DNA from: an uncultured Loktanella sp.
Lineage (GTDB): Bacteria > Pseudomonadota > Alphaproteobacteria > Rhodobacterales > Rhodobacteraceae
Assembly (NCBI GenBank): GCA_913061335.1
Contig: CAJXTP010000025.1
Coordinates: forward strand, 1 to 21,111
Reading direction: 5' to 3'
Length of the DNA: 21,111 nucleotides
A program made the translations under genes and the position numbers. Below are positions 1 through 6,978 of the stretch, in pieces; the first letter of the stretch is position 1; the number at the start of each line of letters is the position of its first letter. The notes under the pieces were generated by a model. It saw only the letters and a list, made by a program, of their open reading frames with translations. It was not told the DNA's origin and made no database searches.

Positions 1-82
1 CAATGACGGCACGGGTCTCGTTGGTTTTGGACATATCAGTATCGCGGGTTAGGACTGCTTGTTCGGGACGTGCGCCGGCCAT
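1..82 (-). CDS. 5' end of an unidentified gene, cut by the contig edge
   Basis: An open frame runs leftward off the window edge, starting just after the ABC ATPase gene. Two in-frame starts are possible: ATG at 82, only 2 nt beyond the ATPase stop and preceded by a weak GGA, or ATG at 34 with no clear ribosome site. The later start gives MSKTNETRAVI before the sequence ends. The close coupling suggests it is a third-arm member of the transport operon, for example a catabolic enzyme or a regulator. Too little sequence remains to assign a family, so no function is claimed. Confidence 0.45.
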   Translation of the reverse strand, partial: MAGARPEQAVLTRDTDMSKTNETRAVI

Positions 83-84
83 GC

Positions 85-1128
85 TTACATCCGTTCGCCG
101 CTGGTGCGATCAAACAAGTGGCAAATACCAGCGGCGATCGTCGCAGACACAGGTTCGCCGATCTTGATGCGGTAATCTTTGCCAGACTTGACCGACAAAA
201 TCGTCCCACCGGCACGCATCGTGACCATCGTGGCCTCGCCCAGCAATTCAAGCGAATAGACTTGCGAATTAGCCTGCGCATCGCCATCCGACACCTGTGC
301 GTCTTCGGCGCGAAACCCAAGCGTGACCGGACCGGAAACATCTGCGCGCAGGCCAGAAATGCTAATATTATCGGCGGTAAACGTGCCGTCAACGATGTCA
401 CCATCAATCAAGTTCATCGCAGGGCTGCCAATAAAGCCTGCAACAAACGTATTGGCAGGCATGTCGTAAATCTCAGTCGGGGTGCCGACCTGCTGGACCA
501 TACCCTTGTTCATGACAACAACACGGTCAGCAAGGGTCATCGCCTCGATCTGATCGTGGGTCACGTAAATCGTCGTGGTCTTCAATTCGTGGGACAGGTT
601 TTTAATCTGGGCGCGGGTGCTGACACGCAGCTTGGCATCCAAATTCGACAGCGGCTCGTCCATCAAAAACACGTTGGGTTCCCGGACAACAGCGCGGGCC
701 AAAGCAACACGTTGACGCTGACCACCGGAAAGCTCTGCAGGCTTGCGGTGCAGGAATTCATCAAGCTCAACCATCGCAGAGGCACGCTTAACAAGCACAT
801 CATGATCGCCAGTAACCTTACGGACTTTTAGCGGAAACCGGATGTTCTCATAAACATTCATGTTGGGGTAAAGAGCGTACGACTGGAACACCATCGCGAC
901 ATCGCGATCCTTGGGGTCCAGATCATTGATCCGCTTACCATCGACGATAATATCGCCACCAGATGCGTCCTCAAGACCTGCGATCATGCGCATCGTTGTG
1001 GTCTTGCCGCAGCCTGATGGGCCGAGCAGAACAAGAAACTCTTGGTCGGCAATCGTCAGATTGAAATCATGGACGCCTATAAAGTCGCCCCATCGCTTGC
1101 TCACATTGCGCAGTTGAATCTCGGCCAT
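85..1128 (-). CDS. Sugar-type ABC transporter ATP-binding protein (MalK/UgpC family)
   Basis: This 347-aa cytoplasmic ATPase would power a carbohydrate-type ABC importer by driving the two permeases encoded to its right. Seen in sequence: Walker A GPSGCGKTT (36-44), Q-loop Gln82, signature LSGGQ (133-137), Walker B ending MDE (Asp157, Glu158) and switch His191 in VTHDQ. A C-terminal extension of about 110 residues fits the regulatory TOBE/OB domain of the MalK/UgpC family, and the total length is typical for it. The start is preceded by a good AGGGGG ribosome site. The gene is divergent from the binding-protein gene across a shared operator region, so both arms are probably expressed together. 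The transported compound cannot be read from the ATPase. Confidence 0.95.
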   Translation of the reverse strand: MAEIQLRNVSKRWGDFIGVHDFNLTIADQEFLVLLGPSGCGKTTTMRMIAGLEDASGGDIIVDGKRINDLDPKDRDVAMVFQSYALYPNMNVYENIRFPLKVRKVTGDHDVLVKRASAMVELDEFLHRKPAELSGGQRQRVALARAVVREPNVFLMDEPLSNLDAKLRVSTRAQIKNLSHELKTTTIYVTHDQIEAMTLADRVVVMNKGMVQQVGTPTEIYDMPANTFVAGFIGSPAMNLIDGDIVDGTFTADNISISGLRADVSGPVTLGFRAEDAQVSDGDAQANSQVYSLELLGEATMVTMRAGGTILSVKSGKDYRIKIGEPVSATIAAGICHLFDRTSGERM

Positions 1129-1152
1129 CGGTGCCCCCTGAAATTAGACATA

Positions 1153-1168
1153 TTGCATACGTTTGCAA
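1153..1168 (-). promoter_or_regulatory. LacI-type operator, ATPase-proximal copy
   Basis: The site reads TTGCATACGTTTGCAA, a 16-bp near-palindrome with a central ACGT and one mismatched pair, the shape expected of a LacI-family operator. It lies 25 bp upstream of the ATPase start. It is the exact reverse complement of the site at 1277-1292. No regulator gene is present in the window to confirm the match. Confidence 0.7.
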
Positions 1169-1276
1169 AACATTGCCGCGATTCCATGAATCAAGCAATA
1201 CCTCAATTGATAAACGTAAAAAATAATGGGAAACGCAAGATTAACACTTGCACGATCGGCCTGTTCAATCGTTAAA

Positions 1277-1292
1277 TTGCAAACGTATGCAA
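1277..1292 (+). promoter_or_regulatory. LacI-type operator, binding-protein-proximal copy
   Basis: The site reads TTGCAAACGTATGCAA and lies 90 bp upstream of the binding-protein start. Its first hexamer TTGCAA could serve as a -35 element, with CATGAT at 1301-1306 as a weak -10 (18-bp spacing). A TTGCAC (1248-1253) and TTAAAT (1272-1277) pair is an alternative whose -10 abuts the operator. Either arrangement fits repression by a bound regulator. The promoter calls are weak; the operator is well supported by its inverted twin. Confidence 0.7.
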
Positions 1293-1381
1293 ATGGCGCT
1301 CATGATTCGGGTTGCTTCAAACACGCTTACGAAACACGATCCCGCACAGGCGGGGCGCATTTGATAACGGAGAGTGAACTT

Positions 1382-2629
1382 ATGAACGTATTTAAGATTG
1401 CCACACTGGGGACAGCGACTGCCGTTCTCATGGGCACCACAGCAATGGCCGACGGCCACGCTTGCGCTATCACAGATGGCCGCGTGAACATCGTAGGCAA
1501 CGAATTCCCAGCGATCCAGTCGGTTGCAGCAGCGGCCCTTGCATGTGCAAGCGGTGTTGACGCAGAGGCAAACCTGACCGCCGATCACCAAAAGATTAAT
1601 CTTGCAGGCATGTCCGGCAATCCGGCGGAATACACATCCGCAGTGGTCGCCAACTCGTCCATCGTGGCCTTGATCAACGAAGACGTTGTGCGTCCGCTTG
1701 ACGATCTGGTCGCCATGTACGGTGCAGACATTCCTTCCCATCAGCTGATCACAATCGACGGTCAGGTAATGGCCGTGGCCTTTATGGCCAACGCGCAGCA
1801 CCTTGTGTACCGCAGCGATGTGCTCGCACAGGTCGGCATGGATGTGCCAACATCTTACGAAGGTGTTCTTGAAGCAGCCGAAGCAATTCGCGCCGCAGGC
1901 ATCATGGATAACCCAGTTGGCGGCGCATATGCAGCAGGCTGGAACCTCGCAGAAGAATTCGTAAACATGTACCTCGGTACTGGCGGCGATTTCTTTGAAA
2001 CAGGCACCGCAAACGTGTCGATCAACAACGAAGACGGCGTTGAAGCACTGGAAATGATGAAGGCGCTGACTGCCTACATGAACCCAGATTACCTGACACA
2101 CGACAGCAACGCGACGTCTTCAGAATGGGAAGCAGGCAACGTTGCCCTGATGAACATGTGGGGCAGCCGGACAGGCGTTTTGATGGATGACGAAGGCGCT
2201 GAAATGGCCGTCTATTCCAACACAGTCGCAGGTGGCCCACTGACAGTTGGCGACAGCGGCAACGCGGCGTCCTCGCTTTGGTGGGACGGTTGGACTGTGG
2301 CGAAAAACATCTCTGATGAAAGCGCTGCAGCAACATTCCAAGCCATGGCATACGCCACATCGCCTGCACTGCTGAACGATGAAACCATGTCCCAAGCCGT
2401 CTGGCTGATGAACGGTTTTGAAGCACAGCCAGTGAACGAAGGCGTTCTGGCAACCGTCGCAGCCGGCGCAAGCCCGTACCCAATGCTGCCATTCATGGGT
2501 CTGTTGCACACGGCAGCTGGCGATAACATCGCTGACTTCCTGCAAGGCAACGAATCCGCAGAACAGGCATTGGCGGACATTGAAGCAGCCTACACAGCTG
2601 CAGCAACCGAGCAGGGCTTCTTGCAGTAA
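1382..2629 (+). CDS. Periplasmic substrate-binding protein of a sugar-type ABC importer
   Basis: A 415-aa exported protein, the expected size for a family 1 (MalE-like) extracellular solute-binding protein. The ATG at 1382 is chosen because it follows GGAGAG at good spacing and opens a classic signal peptide: a short basic start, a hydrophobic run, and AMA before the likely cleavage point after Ala23. In-frame codons back to 1226 would cover the operator and are not used. The mature protein is acidic, as in many marine periplasmic proteins. Cys28 and Cys55 could form a disulfide. Its place before two MalF/MalG-type permeases and opposite a MalK-type ATPase supports the role. The ligand is unknown; a sugar, polyol or glycoside is only a family-level guess. 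Confidence 0.9.
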   Translation: MNVFKIATLGTATAVLMGTTAMADGHACAITDGRVNIVGNEFPAIQSVAAAALACASGVDAEANLTADHQKINLAGMSGNPAEYTSAVVANSSIVALINEDVVRPLDDLVAMYGADIPSHQLITIDGQVMAVAFMANAQHLVYRSDVLAQVGMDVPTSYEGVLEAAEAIRAAGIMDNPVGGAYAAGWNLAEEFVNMYLGTGGDFFETGTANVSINNEDGVEALEMMKALTAYMNPDYLTHDSNATSSEWEAGNVALMNMWGSRTGVLMDDEGAEMAVYSNTVAGGPLTVGDSGNAASSLWWDGWTVAKNISDESAAATFQAMAYATSPALLNDETMSQAVWLMNGFEAQPVNEGVLATVAAGASPYPMLPFMGLLHTAAGDNIADFLQGNESAEQALADIEAAYTAAATEQGFLQ

Positions 2630-2637
2630 TACCTCCC

Positions 2638-2667
2638 GCGTTCGGGCTGGCCCGCCGGCCCGAACGC
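2638..2667 (+). terminator. Intercistronic hairpin after the binding-protein gene
   Basis: Arms GCGTTCGGGC (2638-2647) and GCCCGAACGC (2658-2667) form a perfect 10-bp GC-rich stem with a 10-nt loop, 8 nt after the stop codon. A short T-rich stretch follows but no true U-tract. Such hairpins often stabilise the binding-protein mRNA and reduce read-through into permease genes, as at malE-malF. Partial attenuation and RNA stabilisation are both plausible. Confidence 0.6.
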
Positions 2668-2735
2668 ACCTTACTTTTCGCGGCCATACTCCAATTTTGG
2701 CCCTCCCTTGGCCCCAACAGCGTCAGAGACATATC

Positions 2736-3761
2736 ATGAAACATTCAACTTTCTTCTGGTTTGTCCTCCCCTCGGCCTTTCTTATGCTCTTATTTATCGC
2801 GCTGCCTGTGGCCTCTGTGGTCACACAGTCGATGTATACCGCCCACGAACAGGTGCTGGTGACGGTTGAAAATTGTGGGCCGTTTGGGTGCAAGCCCGTC
2901 ACCTCAATTGACCAAGAAGCCACCAAAGCGCTGAACGCCGACAAGCCGCTCGGCAAATGGGCAGGTCTGGATATCTACAAAGACCGGAACCACCTCGCAT
3001 TTTCCGAAGTCGGCTCCGCGTGGGTGAATGCAGATGGGCTGCCTGATTTCGGCAAAACCTTGATGAATTTGCCGTTCTACAAGGCAATGGCGTTTACGCT
3101 GACCTACACATTTATCGTGACACCGCTGACAATCATCTTTGGGTTCTTTATCGCAGTCGCGGTCAATTCCGTGGCCAAGGCGCTTAAGGGACCGACAATT
3201 TTCCTGACGCTCTTGCCGTTCATCGTGACCCCATTGGTCGGATCGCTGATCATTTTCTGGATGGTCGATGCACGGGGGATCTTGGGGACAGGGCTGCAAT
3301 GGCTGGCCAATAATCCGGACCTATCGGTCAAGGCGTCAACGCCGCTGATGTGGATCATGCTGATGTTCTACGGCATCTGGCACGCAGCACCGTTTGCGTT
3401 CGTGGTGTTCTACGCTGGGCTACAAACCGTCAACAGCGAAAGCCTAGAGGCGGCGATGATCGACGGGGCAAACCGCTGGGAACGTATTCGGTACGTCGTG
3501 ATCCCACACCTGTTCCCGCTGGTAACCTTCGTGGCGCTGATCCAACTGATGGACAACTTTCGGGTGTTTGAACCAATCGTATCGTTCAGCGCACAAGCGC
3601 ACGCCACATCCCTATCCTACGCGATCTTTAACGACCTGGGCGGGGAAACACGGCTGCTATCATCTGCGGCTGCCACATCCGTGCTGACGATTATCGGCAT
3701 CGCAATCCTTTTGTCGCCAGTGCTGATCCGCACTTACCGCGACTTTTCAAAACCAAGCTAA
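2736..3761 (+). CDS. ABC sugar importer permease, MalF type
   Basis: A 341-aa inner-membrane subunit that forms half of the translocation channel. The chosen start is ATG 2736, which opens directly into the first membrane segment (about residues 5-30); the upstream in-frame sequence overlaps the binding-protein gene and the hairpin. The ribosome site is weak (AGAG). After a long soluble stretch (about 32-105) come five further hydrophobic segments. The cytoplasmic EAA loop that docks on the ATPase is clear at residues 238-245 (EAAMIDGA). The long first periplasmic loop makes the protein longer than a typical UgpA-type permease and contains CGPFGC. Its partner permease follows after 12 nt. Confidence 0.93.
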   Translation: MKHSTFFWFVLPSAFLMLLFIALPVASVVTQSMYTAHEQVLVTVENCGPFGCKPVTSIDQEATKALNADKPLGKWAGLDIYKDRNHLAFSEVGSAWVNADGLPDFGKTLMNLPFYKAMAFTLTYTFIVTPLTIIFGFFIAVAVNSVAKALKGPTIFLTLLPFIVTPLVGSLIIFWMVDARGILGTGLQWLANNPDLSVKASTPLMWIMLMFYGIWHAAPFAFVVFYAGLQTVNSESLEAAMIDGANRWERIRYVVIPHLFPLVTFVALIQLMDNFRVFEPIVSFSAQAHATSLSYAIFNDLGGETRLLSSAAATSVLTIIGIAILLSPVLIRTYRDFSKPS

Positions 3762-3773
3762 GGGGCGACACAC

Positions 3774-4655
3774 ATGGCCAATAAAGCCACAGCGCAACCG
3801 CTCTCGGTTAAGTTTCTTGCCATATCATTCCTGATGTTCTGGCTGGTGCTGGCTGCGTTCCCATTCATCTGGACGCTTTGGGGATCATTCAAAGTCGAAG
3901 GCGACTTCTTTTCCAAAGCCAACTGGGCCAATGCGCTTTTCGGCGGGCTGACACAAAAAGAAACCGGCGGCAGCTTTACCGGTGACGGATACTACGGAGC
4001 CTTCGTCGAAGAGGAATTCTGGCGGGCCGCACTCAATTCATTCATCGTGTGTTTCTTCGTTGTGACGATCTCGCTGACTTTCGGAACCTTGGGCGGTTAT
4101 GCGCTATCGCGGTCCACACATAGGTATGCATTCTGGTTCCTGCTGTTCGCGCTGATCTTTCGGGCGATGCCACCAATCACGCTCGTTTCAGGCTATTTGT
4201 TGCCGTTCTATGAATATAACCTTTGGGGGCGCCTATCGACCACGATCATCGTGCTTGTGGCAATCAACCAACCGTTCACACTGTGGATGCTGCATGCGTT
4301 CTTCAAAAACATTCCCAAAGATCTGGACGAATCCGCAATGGTCGACGGCTGCACACGGTTCCAAGCCTTCCGGCACGTCATTATCCCAGTCATGTGGCCG
4401 GGCGTAATCACAACAGGGCTGTTCAGCTTCCTGTTGGCCTATAATGACTTTGCGGTGACCTCTATGTTGCTGTCCAAGGACAACCAAACCATGGTGCCAA
4501 AACTGGCGTCCTTCCTTGGGACGACACAAACCAAAGGCAACGTTATGTTCGCAGTCGCGGCCGTTGTTTCAATCACCGCACCACTGTTTGTGATGGTCAT
4601 GGTATTCCAACGCCAGATCGTATCAGGCCTCACAGCCGGAGCCGTCAAAGGATGA
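3774..4655 (+). CDS. ABC sugar importer permease, MalG type
   Basis: A 293-aa inner-membrane protein, the second half of the channel. Hydrophobic segments begin at about residues 12-35 and continue from about residue 85 to the C-terminus. The EAA loop is at residues 186-192 (ESAMVDG), followed by FRHVIIP as in MalG-type permeases. The ATG follows AGGGG at a workable distance. Between the first two membrane segments lies a soluble loop of about 50 residues, rich in Gly and aromatics. The stop codon overlaps the next gene in ATGA, so the SnoaL gene is translationally coupled to it and belongs to the same operon. Confidence 0.94.
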   Translation: MANKATAQPLSVKFLAISFLMFWLVLAAFPFIWTLWGSFKVEGDFFSKANWANALFGGLTQKETGGSFTGDGYYGAFVEEEFWRAALNSFIVCFFVVTISLTFGTLGGYALSRSTHRYAFWFLLFALIFRAMPPITLVSGYLLPFYEYNLWGRLSTTIIVLVAINQPFTLWMLHAFFKNIPKDLDESAMVDGCTRFQAFRHVIIPVMWPGVITTGLFSFLLAYNDFAVTSMLLSKDNQTMVPKLASFLGTTQTKGNVMFAVAAVVSITAPLFVMVMVFQRQIVSGLTAGAVKG

Positions 4656-5656
4656 TCACAGCCGCCAAGCGTTTGGTCAGTGACCATTACGCGGCGATGG
4701 GTACGGCTGACGCCGGCACCATCGGCGCGATCCTCTCCGAAAGGGTATCACCTGATTGGCACTGGCGCGGGATGCACCCGTTTTACGAACAATATGGGGC
4801 CGCAAATGTGGCCTCCGCGTTTTGGGCACCATTCCTGACCGCAATGTCATCAGTACAACGTCGCGAAGACATCTTTTTCGCAAATGAAAACTCTTTGGAC
4901 GGCGAAGACGGTATTTGGGTCGTGTCCATGGGGCACCTGATGGGGCTGTTTGATCAGCCGTTCCTCAGCATCCCTGCAACACGCAAAATTACGATGCTGC
5001 GCTATGCGGAATTCAACCGCGTGTTGGATGGCAAGATCGTCGAAACCGCGATGTTCTGCGACCTGATCCACTTGATGCACCAAGCAGGGCTTACGCCGCT
5101 GCCTGCACAGACAGGACAACACCTGATCCAACCCGGACCGCGCACCCATGACGGGCTGCACTATGATGGGGCCGCTGACGGAACAGATACGCTCGCGCTT
5201 ATCAACCGGATGATCGGCGACGTTGATGCGAATTCCAACGCCGCAGACATCAGCGCCCCGCGCGATGCAACGCCGCAAGACGAGCTGACGCGCTGCTGGC
5301 ACGATGACATGATCTGGTGGGGACCCGACGGGATCGGGGCGACCTACACAATCGATCGCTACATCGAGCAACATCAGAAGCCGTTCCGCACGCTACTTGC
5401 GGACCGCAAGTTTCACGGACACGTCGCGCGGCTCGCTGAAGGCAACTACGGCGGGTTTTTCGGCTGGGCCAACCTGTCGGTCACACCCACCGGCGGCTAC
5501 ATGGGCTTGCCCGCAGGACCACGGTCCGAGATGCGCGTCGTTGATATCTACCGGCGCGACGGCGACAAGCTTGCGGAAAACTGGGTCTTTATCGACATTC
5601 TGTATTTCCTCAAACAACAGGGGCACGATGTGCTGGGGCGTTTGGGCAACACCTGA
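4652..5656 (+). CDS. Tandem SnoaL-like (NTF2-fold) protein of the ABC operon
   Basis: A 334-aa soluble protein with no signal peptide. Both halves resemble SnoaL-like/ester-cyclase domains. The first spans about residues 5-145 (WHWRGMHPF, then DGKIVETAMFCDLIHLMHQAG). The second spans about 205-330 (WWGPDGIG, HGHVARLAEGNYGGFFGW, then AENWVFIDILYFLKQQG). The repeated ending, an aspartate or cysteine before a hydrophobic run and Q-x-G or Q-A-G, points to an internal duplication. SnoaL relatives use a cone-shaped pocket for isomerase, cyclase or hydratase-type acid-base chemistry. Four-base overlap with the permease gene ties it to the imported compound, so an enzyme acting on that compound after uptake is the simplest inference. 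The substrate and reaction are unknown. Confidence 0.85.
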   Translation: MITAAKRLVSDHYAAMGTADAGTIGAILSERVSPDWHWRGMHPFYEQYGAANVASAFWAPFLTAMSSVQRREDIFFANENSLDGEDGIWVVSMGHLMGLFDQPFLSIPATRKITMLRYAEFNRVLDGKIVETAMFCDLIHLMHQAGLTPLPAQTGQHLIQPGPRTHDGLHYDGAADGTDTLALINRMIGDVDANSNAADISAPRDATPQDELTRCWHDDMIWWGPDGIGATYTIDRYIEQHQKPFRTLLADRKFHGHVARLAEGNYGGFFGWANLSVTPTGGYMGLPAGPRSEMRVVDIYRRDGDKLAENWVFIDILYFLKQQGHDVLGRLGNT

Positions 5657-5675
5657 ACACCAGCGACAATTTCGC

Positions 5676-5714
5676 CCTTGGGAAAACCCAAGGCGGTGGG
5701 GTAACACAACCCCA
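5676..5714 (+). other. Two adjacent RNA hairpins downstream of the SnoaL gene
   Basis: The first hairpin has arms CCTTGGG (5676-5682) and CCCAAGG (5687-5693) around AAAA. The second has arms TGGGGT (5697-5702) and ACCCCA (5709-5714). They start 19 nt after the SnoaL stop. Neither is followed by a U-tract, so a simple intrinsic terminator is not supported. They may end or protect the transport mRNA, or belong to the structured leader that follows. Confidence 0.5.
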
Positions 5715-5740
5715 AGTTAAGTCGAATCAATCGGAGAAAT

Positions 5741-5786
5741 GCTATGCACAAAGGTTTTACATACTGGCTCGCCTGAGCCGCATAGC
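5741..5786 (+). promoter_or_regulatory. Structured RNA element overlapping the mini-ORF
   Basis: An outer 7-bp stem (GCTATGC/GCATAGC) and an inner 5-bp stem (GGCTC/GAGCC) are directly stacked on the 3' side, leaving an 18-nt bulge on the 5' side. The repeat TGCGCA-TC-TGCGCA follows at about 5790-5803. The structure would hide the mini-ORF start until opened. It could be a cis-regulatory leader or part of a small RNA. No Rfam family was recognised. Confidence 0.4.
5744..5776 (+). CDS. Possible ten-codon leader peptide (MHKGFTYWLA)
   Basis: An ATG with GGAG at an ideal 7-nt spacing opens a ten-codon frame ending in TGA, encoding MHKGFTYWLA. Phe, Tyr and Trp fall within five codons. The start codon lies inside an RNA stem: GCTATGC (5741-5747) pairs with GCATAGC (5780-5786), stacked on GGCTC/GAGCC (5766-5770 and 5775-5779) around the stop codon. 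This arrangement recalls regulatory leader peptides, but short ORFs arise by chance and no known leader was recognised. The only downstream gene on the strand is the 89-aa unknown. Confidence 0.25.
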   Translation: MHKGFTYWLA

Positions 5787-5845
5787 AATTGCGCATCTGC
5801 GCACCCCTCTCCCCATTGAATTTATGACTTTTCAGGAACGCTCCC

Positions 5846-6115
5846 ATGCATCCCCCATTCTATAGCGTCGATCACAAGATCGGTCCCGACATCCATAGTG
5901 GATATGAAAAACCGCGCGTACGGCGGGGCAAACCCGCACGACTGCAGATGATTGCGGCCTCAAACGGCTGGCCGCCCGTCCCGCTTGTGGCACCCGCAAC
6001 CGTTGCAAGGCTCGGGCCAACATTATACATCGTGCCACTGCCAGAACACGGGTTGCGGGTGATGATTGCGCGTTGGCTGATCCGCACAGGACAGCGGATG
6101 ATTTTGCCCGGCTAA
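5846..6115 (+). CDS. Uncharacterised 89-aa basic protein
   Basis: No family was recognised. The frame has a plausible AGGA ribosome site 9 nt before ATG 5846 and codon choices similar to the upstream operon. The protein is basic and rich in Pro and Arg (KPRVRRGKPAR near residues 22-32), with a more hydrophobic C-terminal half containing LYIVPLPEHGLRVMIARWLI. That could be a small folded domain or an amphipathic helix. No signal peptide or clear membrane segment is visible. It sits behind the structured leader and is bounded by a hairpin at 6141-6174. A chance ORF cannot be excluded, because a 68-aa frame runs opposite, but that frame has poorer support. Confidence 0.5.
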   Translation: MHPPFYSVDHKIGPDIHSGYEKPRVRRGKPARLQMIAASNGWPPVPLVAPATVARLGPTLYIVPLPEHGLRVMIARWLIRTGQRMILPG

Positions 6116-6140
6116 TACGTATGCACAGGGCCGGCGGCGC

Positions 6141-6174
6141 GGGGTGCGGACAAGCAAACGCTTGTGGGCACCCC
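6141..6174. terminator. Strong hairpin between convergent genes
   Basis: An outer stem GGGGTGC/GCACCCC (6141-6147 and 6168-6174) and an inner stem ACAAGC/GCTTGT (6150-6155 and 6160-6165) are separated by opposed GG pairs, with an AAAC loop. It lies between the rightward 89-aa gene and the leftward DUF2161 gene. There is no U-tract on either side, so it may stop transcription only weakly or with Rho. Confidence 0.5.
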
Positions 6175-6214
6175 GTATATCACCGCTCCAAATTTTATCA
6201 CTGTCAAAGACGAA

Positions 6215-6883
6215 CTATACATCCGCCCAGTCAGTAAGACCGCTTCGGCCAACATCCGTCAGATCGTACACGCCACGCGACACCCGCACAAACCAGCCAT
6301 AGTGATCAGCCGCCATGATGCTAGTCGCGGCAGGAACCTCTGCCCATGTCTTAACCTTGGCGCCTGTGCTGGGACCATGCACCGCCAAAAACCTTGCGCA
6401 CAGCAAGGCATCCTGACGGTACCCGGTGACCAATCCGTGACGCGTCGCGCCACCCTCATTGGGATCACCCTTCAACCGCTCAAACGCCTTAAGCAACTTC
6501 TTGGCAGATTTTGGCTGTTTGCGGGGCACATAGCCACCGGGATCAGCATGGGCCGTCACATGACCGTCGCGCAACCGCACCGTCAAAACCCCCAGCCCAA
6601 CGCGGCGGGCAAGCTTCACATTATCCTTAAGCGCGCGGATCGCCGCCTTACCGTCCTTTTCGGGGACAGCGACGTAGACCAAATCGGTCACCGACAAACG
6701 GTCAATCCCCTGATGGAACAACGTCAATGAAAACCCCAACTTCAGCTCGACCAAAACCGGCGCATCACCTTTGCGCACAGCCATGACATCCACAGCCCCG
6801 ACCTCGCCTTTCACGACATAGCCTTGGCGCGTCAAGAATGCCTTCACAGGGGCATATAAATCCGCCTCGCGTGGTTTAGTCAT
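6215..6883 (-). CDS. DUF2161 family protein with PD-(D/E)XK nuclease-like core
   Basis: A 222-aa soluble protein that matches the DUF2161 (COG5482) family in pattern. The N-terminal half carries a restriction-enzyme-like motif: Glu6 in the first helix, Asp32, then Glu46-Leu-Lys48 on the next strand, with the spacing expected of a PD-(D/E)XK active site. The C-terminal part (about 150-222) looks like a separate small, possibly winged-helix, domain. Some databases label the family phosphodiesterase; the cellular role is not established. The ATG at 6883 has only a weak ribosome site. The gene is divergent from the pyrophosphatase gene and shows no functional tie to it. A role in DNA or RNA processing is inference. 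Confidence 0.8.
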   Translation of the reverse strand: MTKPREADLYAPVKAFLTRQGYVVKGEVGAVDVMAVRKGDAPVLVELKLGFSLTLFHQGIDRLSVTDLVYVAVPEKDGKAAIRALKDNVKLARRVGLGVLTVRLRDGHVTAHADPGGYVPRKQPKSAKKLLKAFERLKGDPNEGGATRHGLVTGYRQDALLCARFLAVHGPSTGAKVKTWAEVPAATSIMAADHYGWFVRVSRGVYDLTDVGRSGLTDWADV

Positions 6884-6913
6884 ACGTCATACCGGCCATG
6901 GGCAATCTGCAAC

Positions 6914-6942
6914 GTGACAGCCATGACCTCTCCCTTTATAAG
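6914..6942 (+). promoter_or_regulatory. Sigma-70-type promoter of the pyrophosphatase gene
   Basis: GTGACA (6914-6919) and TATAAG (6937-6942) are separated by 17 bp, each matching five of six consensus bases. A dyad TTAAAT-N8-ATTTAA (6947-6966) follows in the leader, just before the ribosome site. Confidence 0.65.
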
Positions 6943-6978
6943 CCGCTTAAATCCTCTCTGATTTAACGGAATAAAACA

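Noticed and set aside
70..831. Long rightward ORF (253 aa) opposite the ABC ATPase
   Set aside because: It is the antisense of a gene with complete ATPase motifs, has no recognisable domain and no ribosome site.
1265..2101. Leftward ORF (278 aa) opposite the binding-protein gene
   Set aside because: It is Cys/His-rich antisense sequence with no domain and runs across the operator region.
6947..6966. Possible CtrA site in the ppaC leader
   Set aside because: The TTAA half-sites are not separated by 7 bp; it is a plain TTAAAT-N8-ATTTAA dyad.
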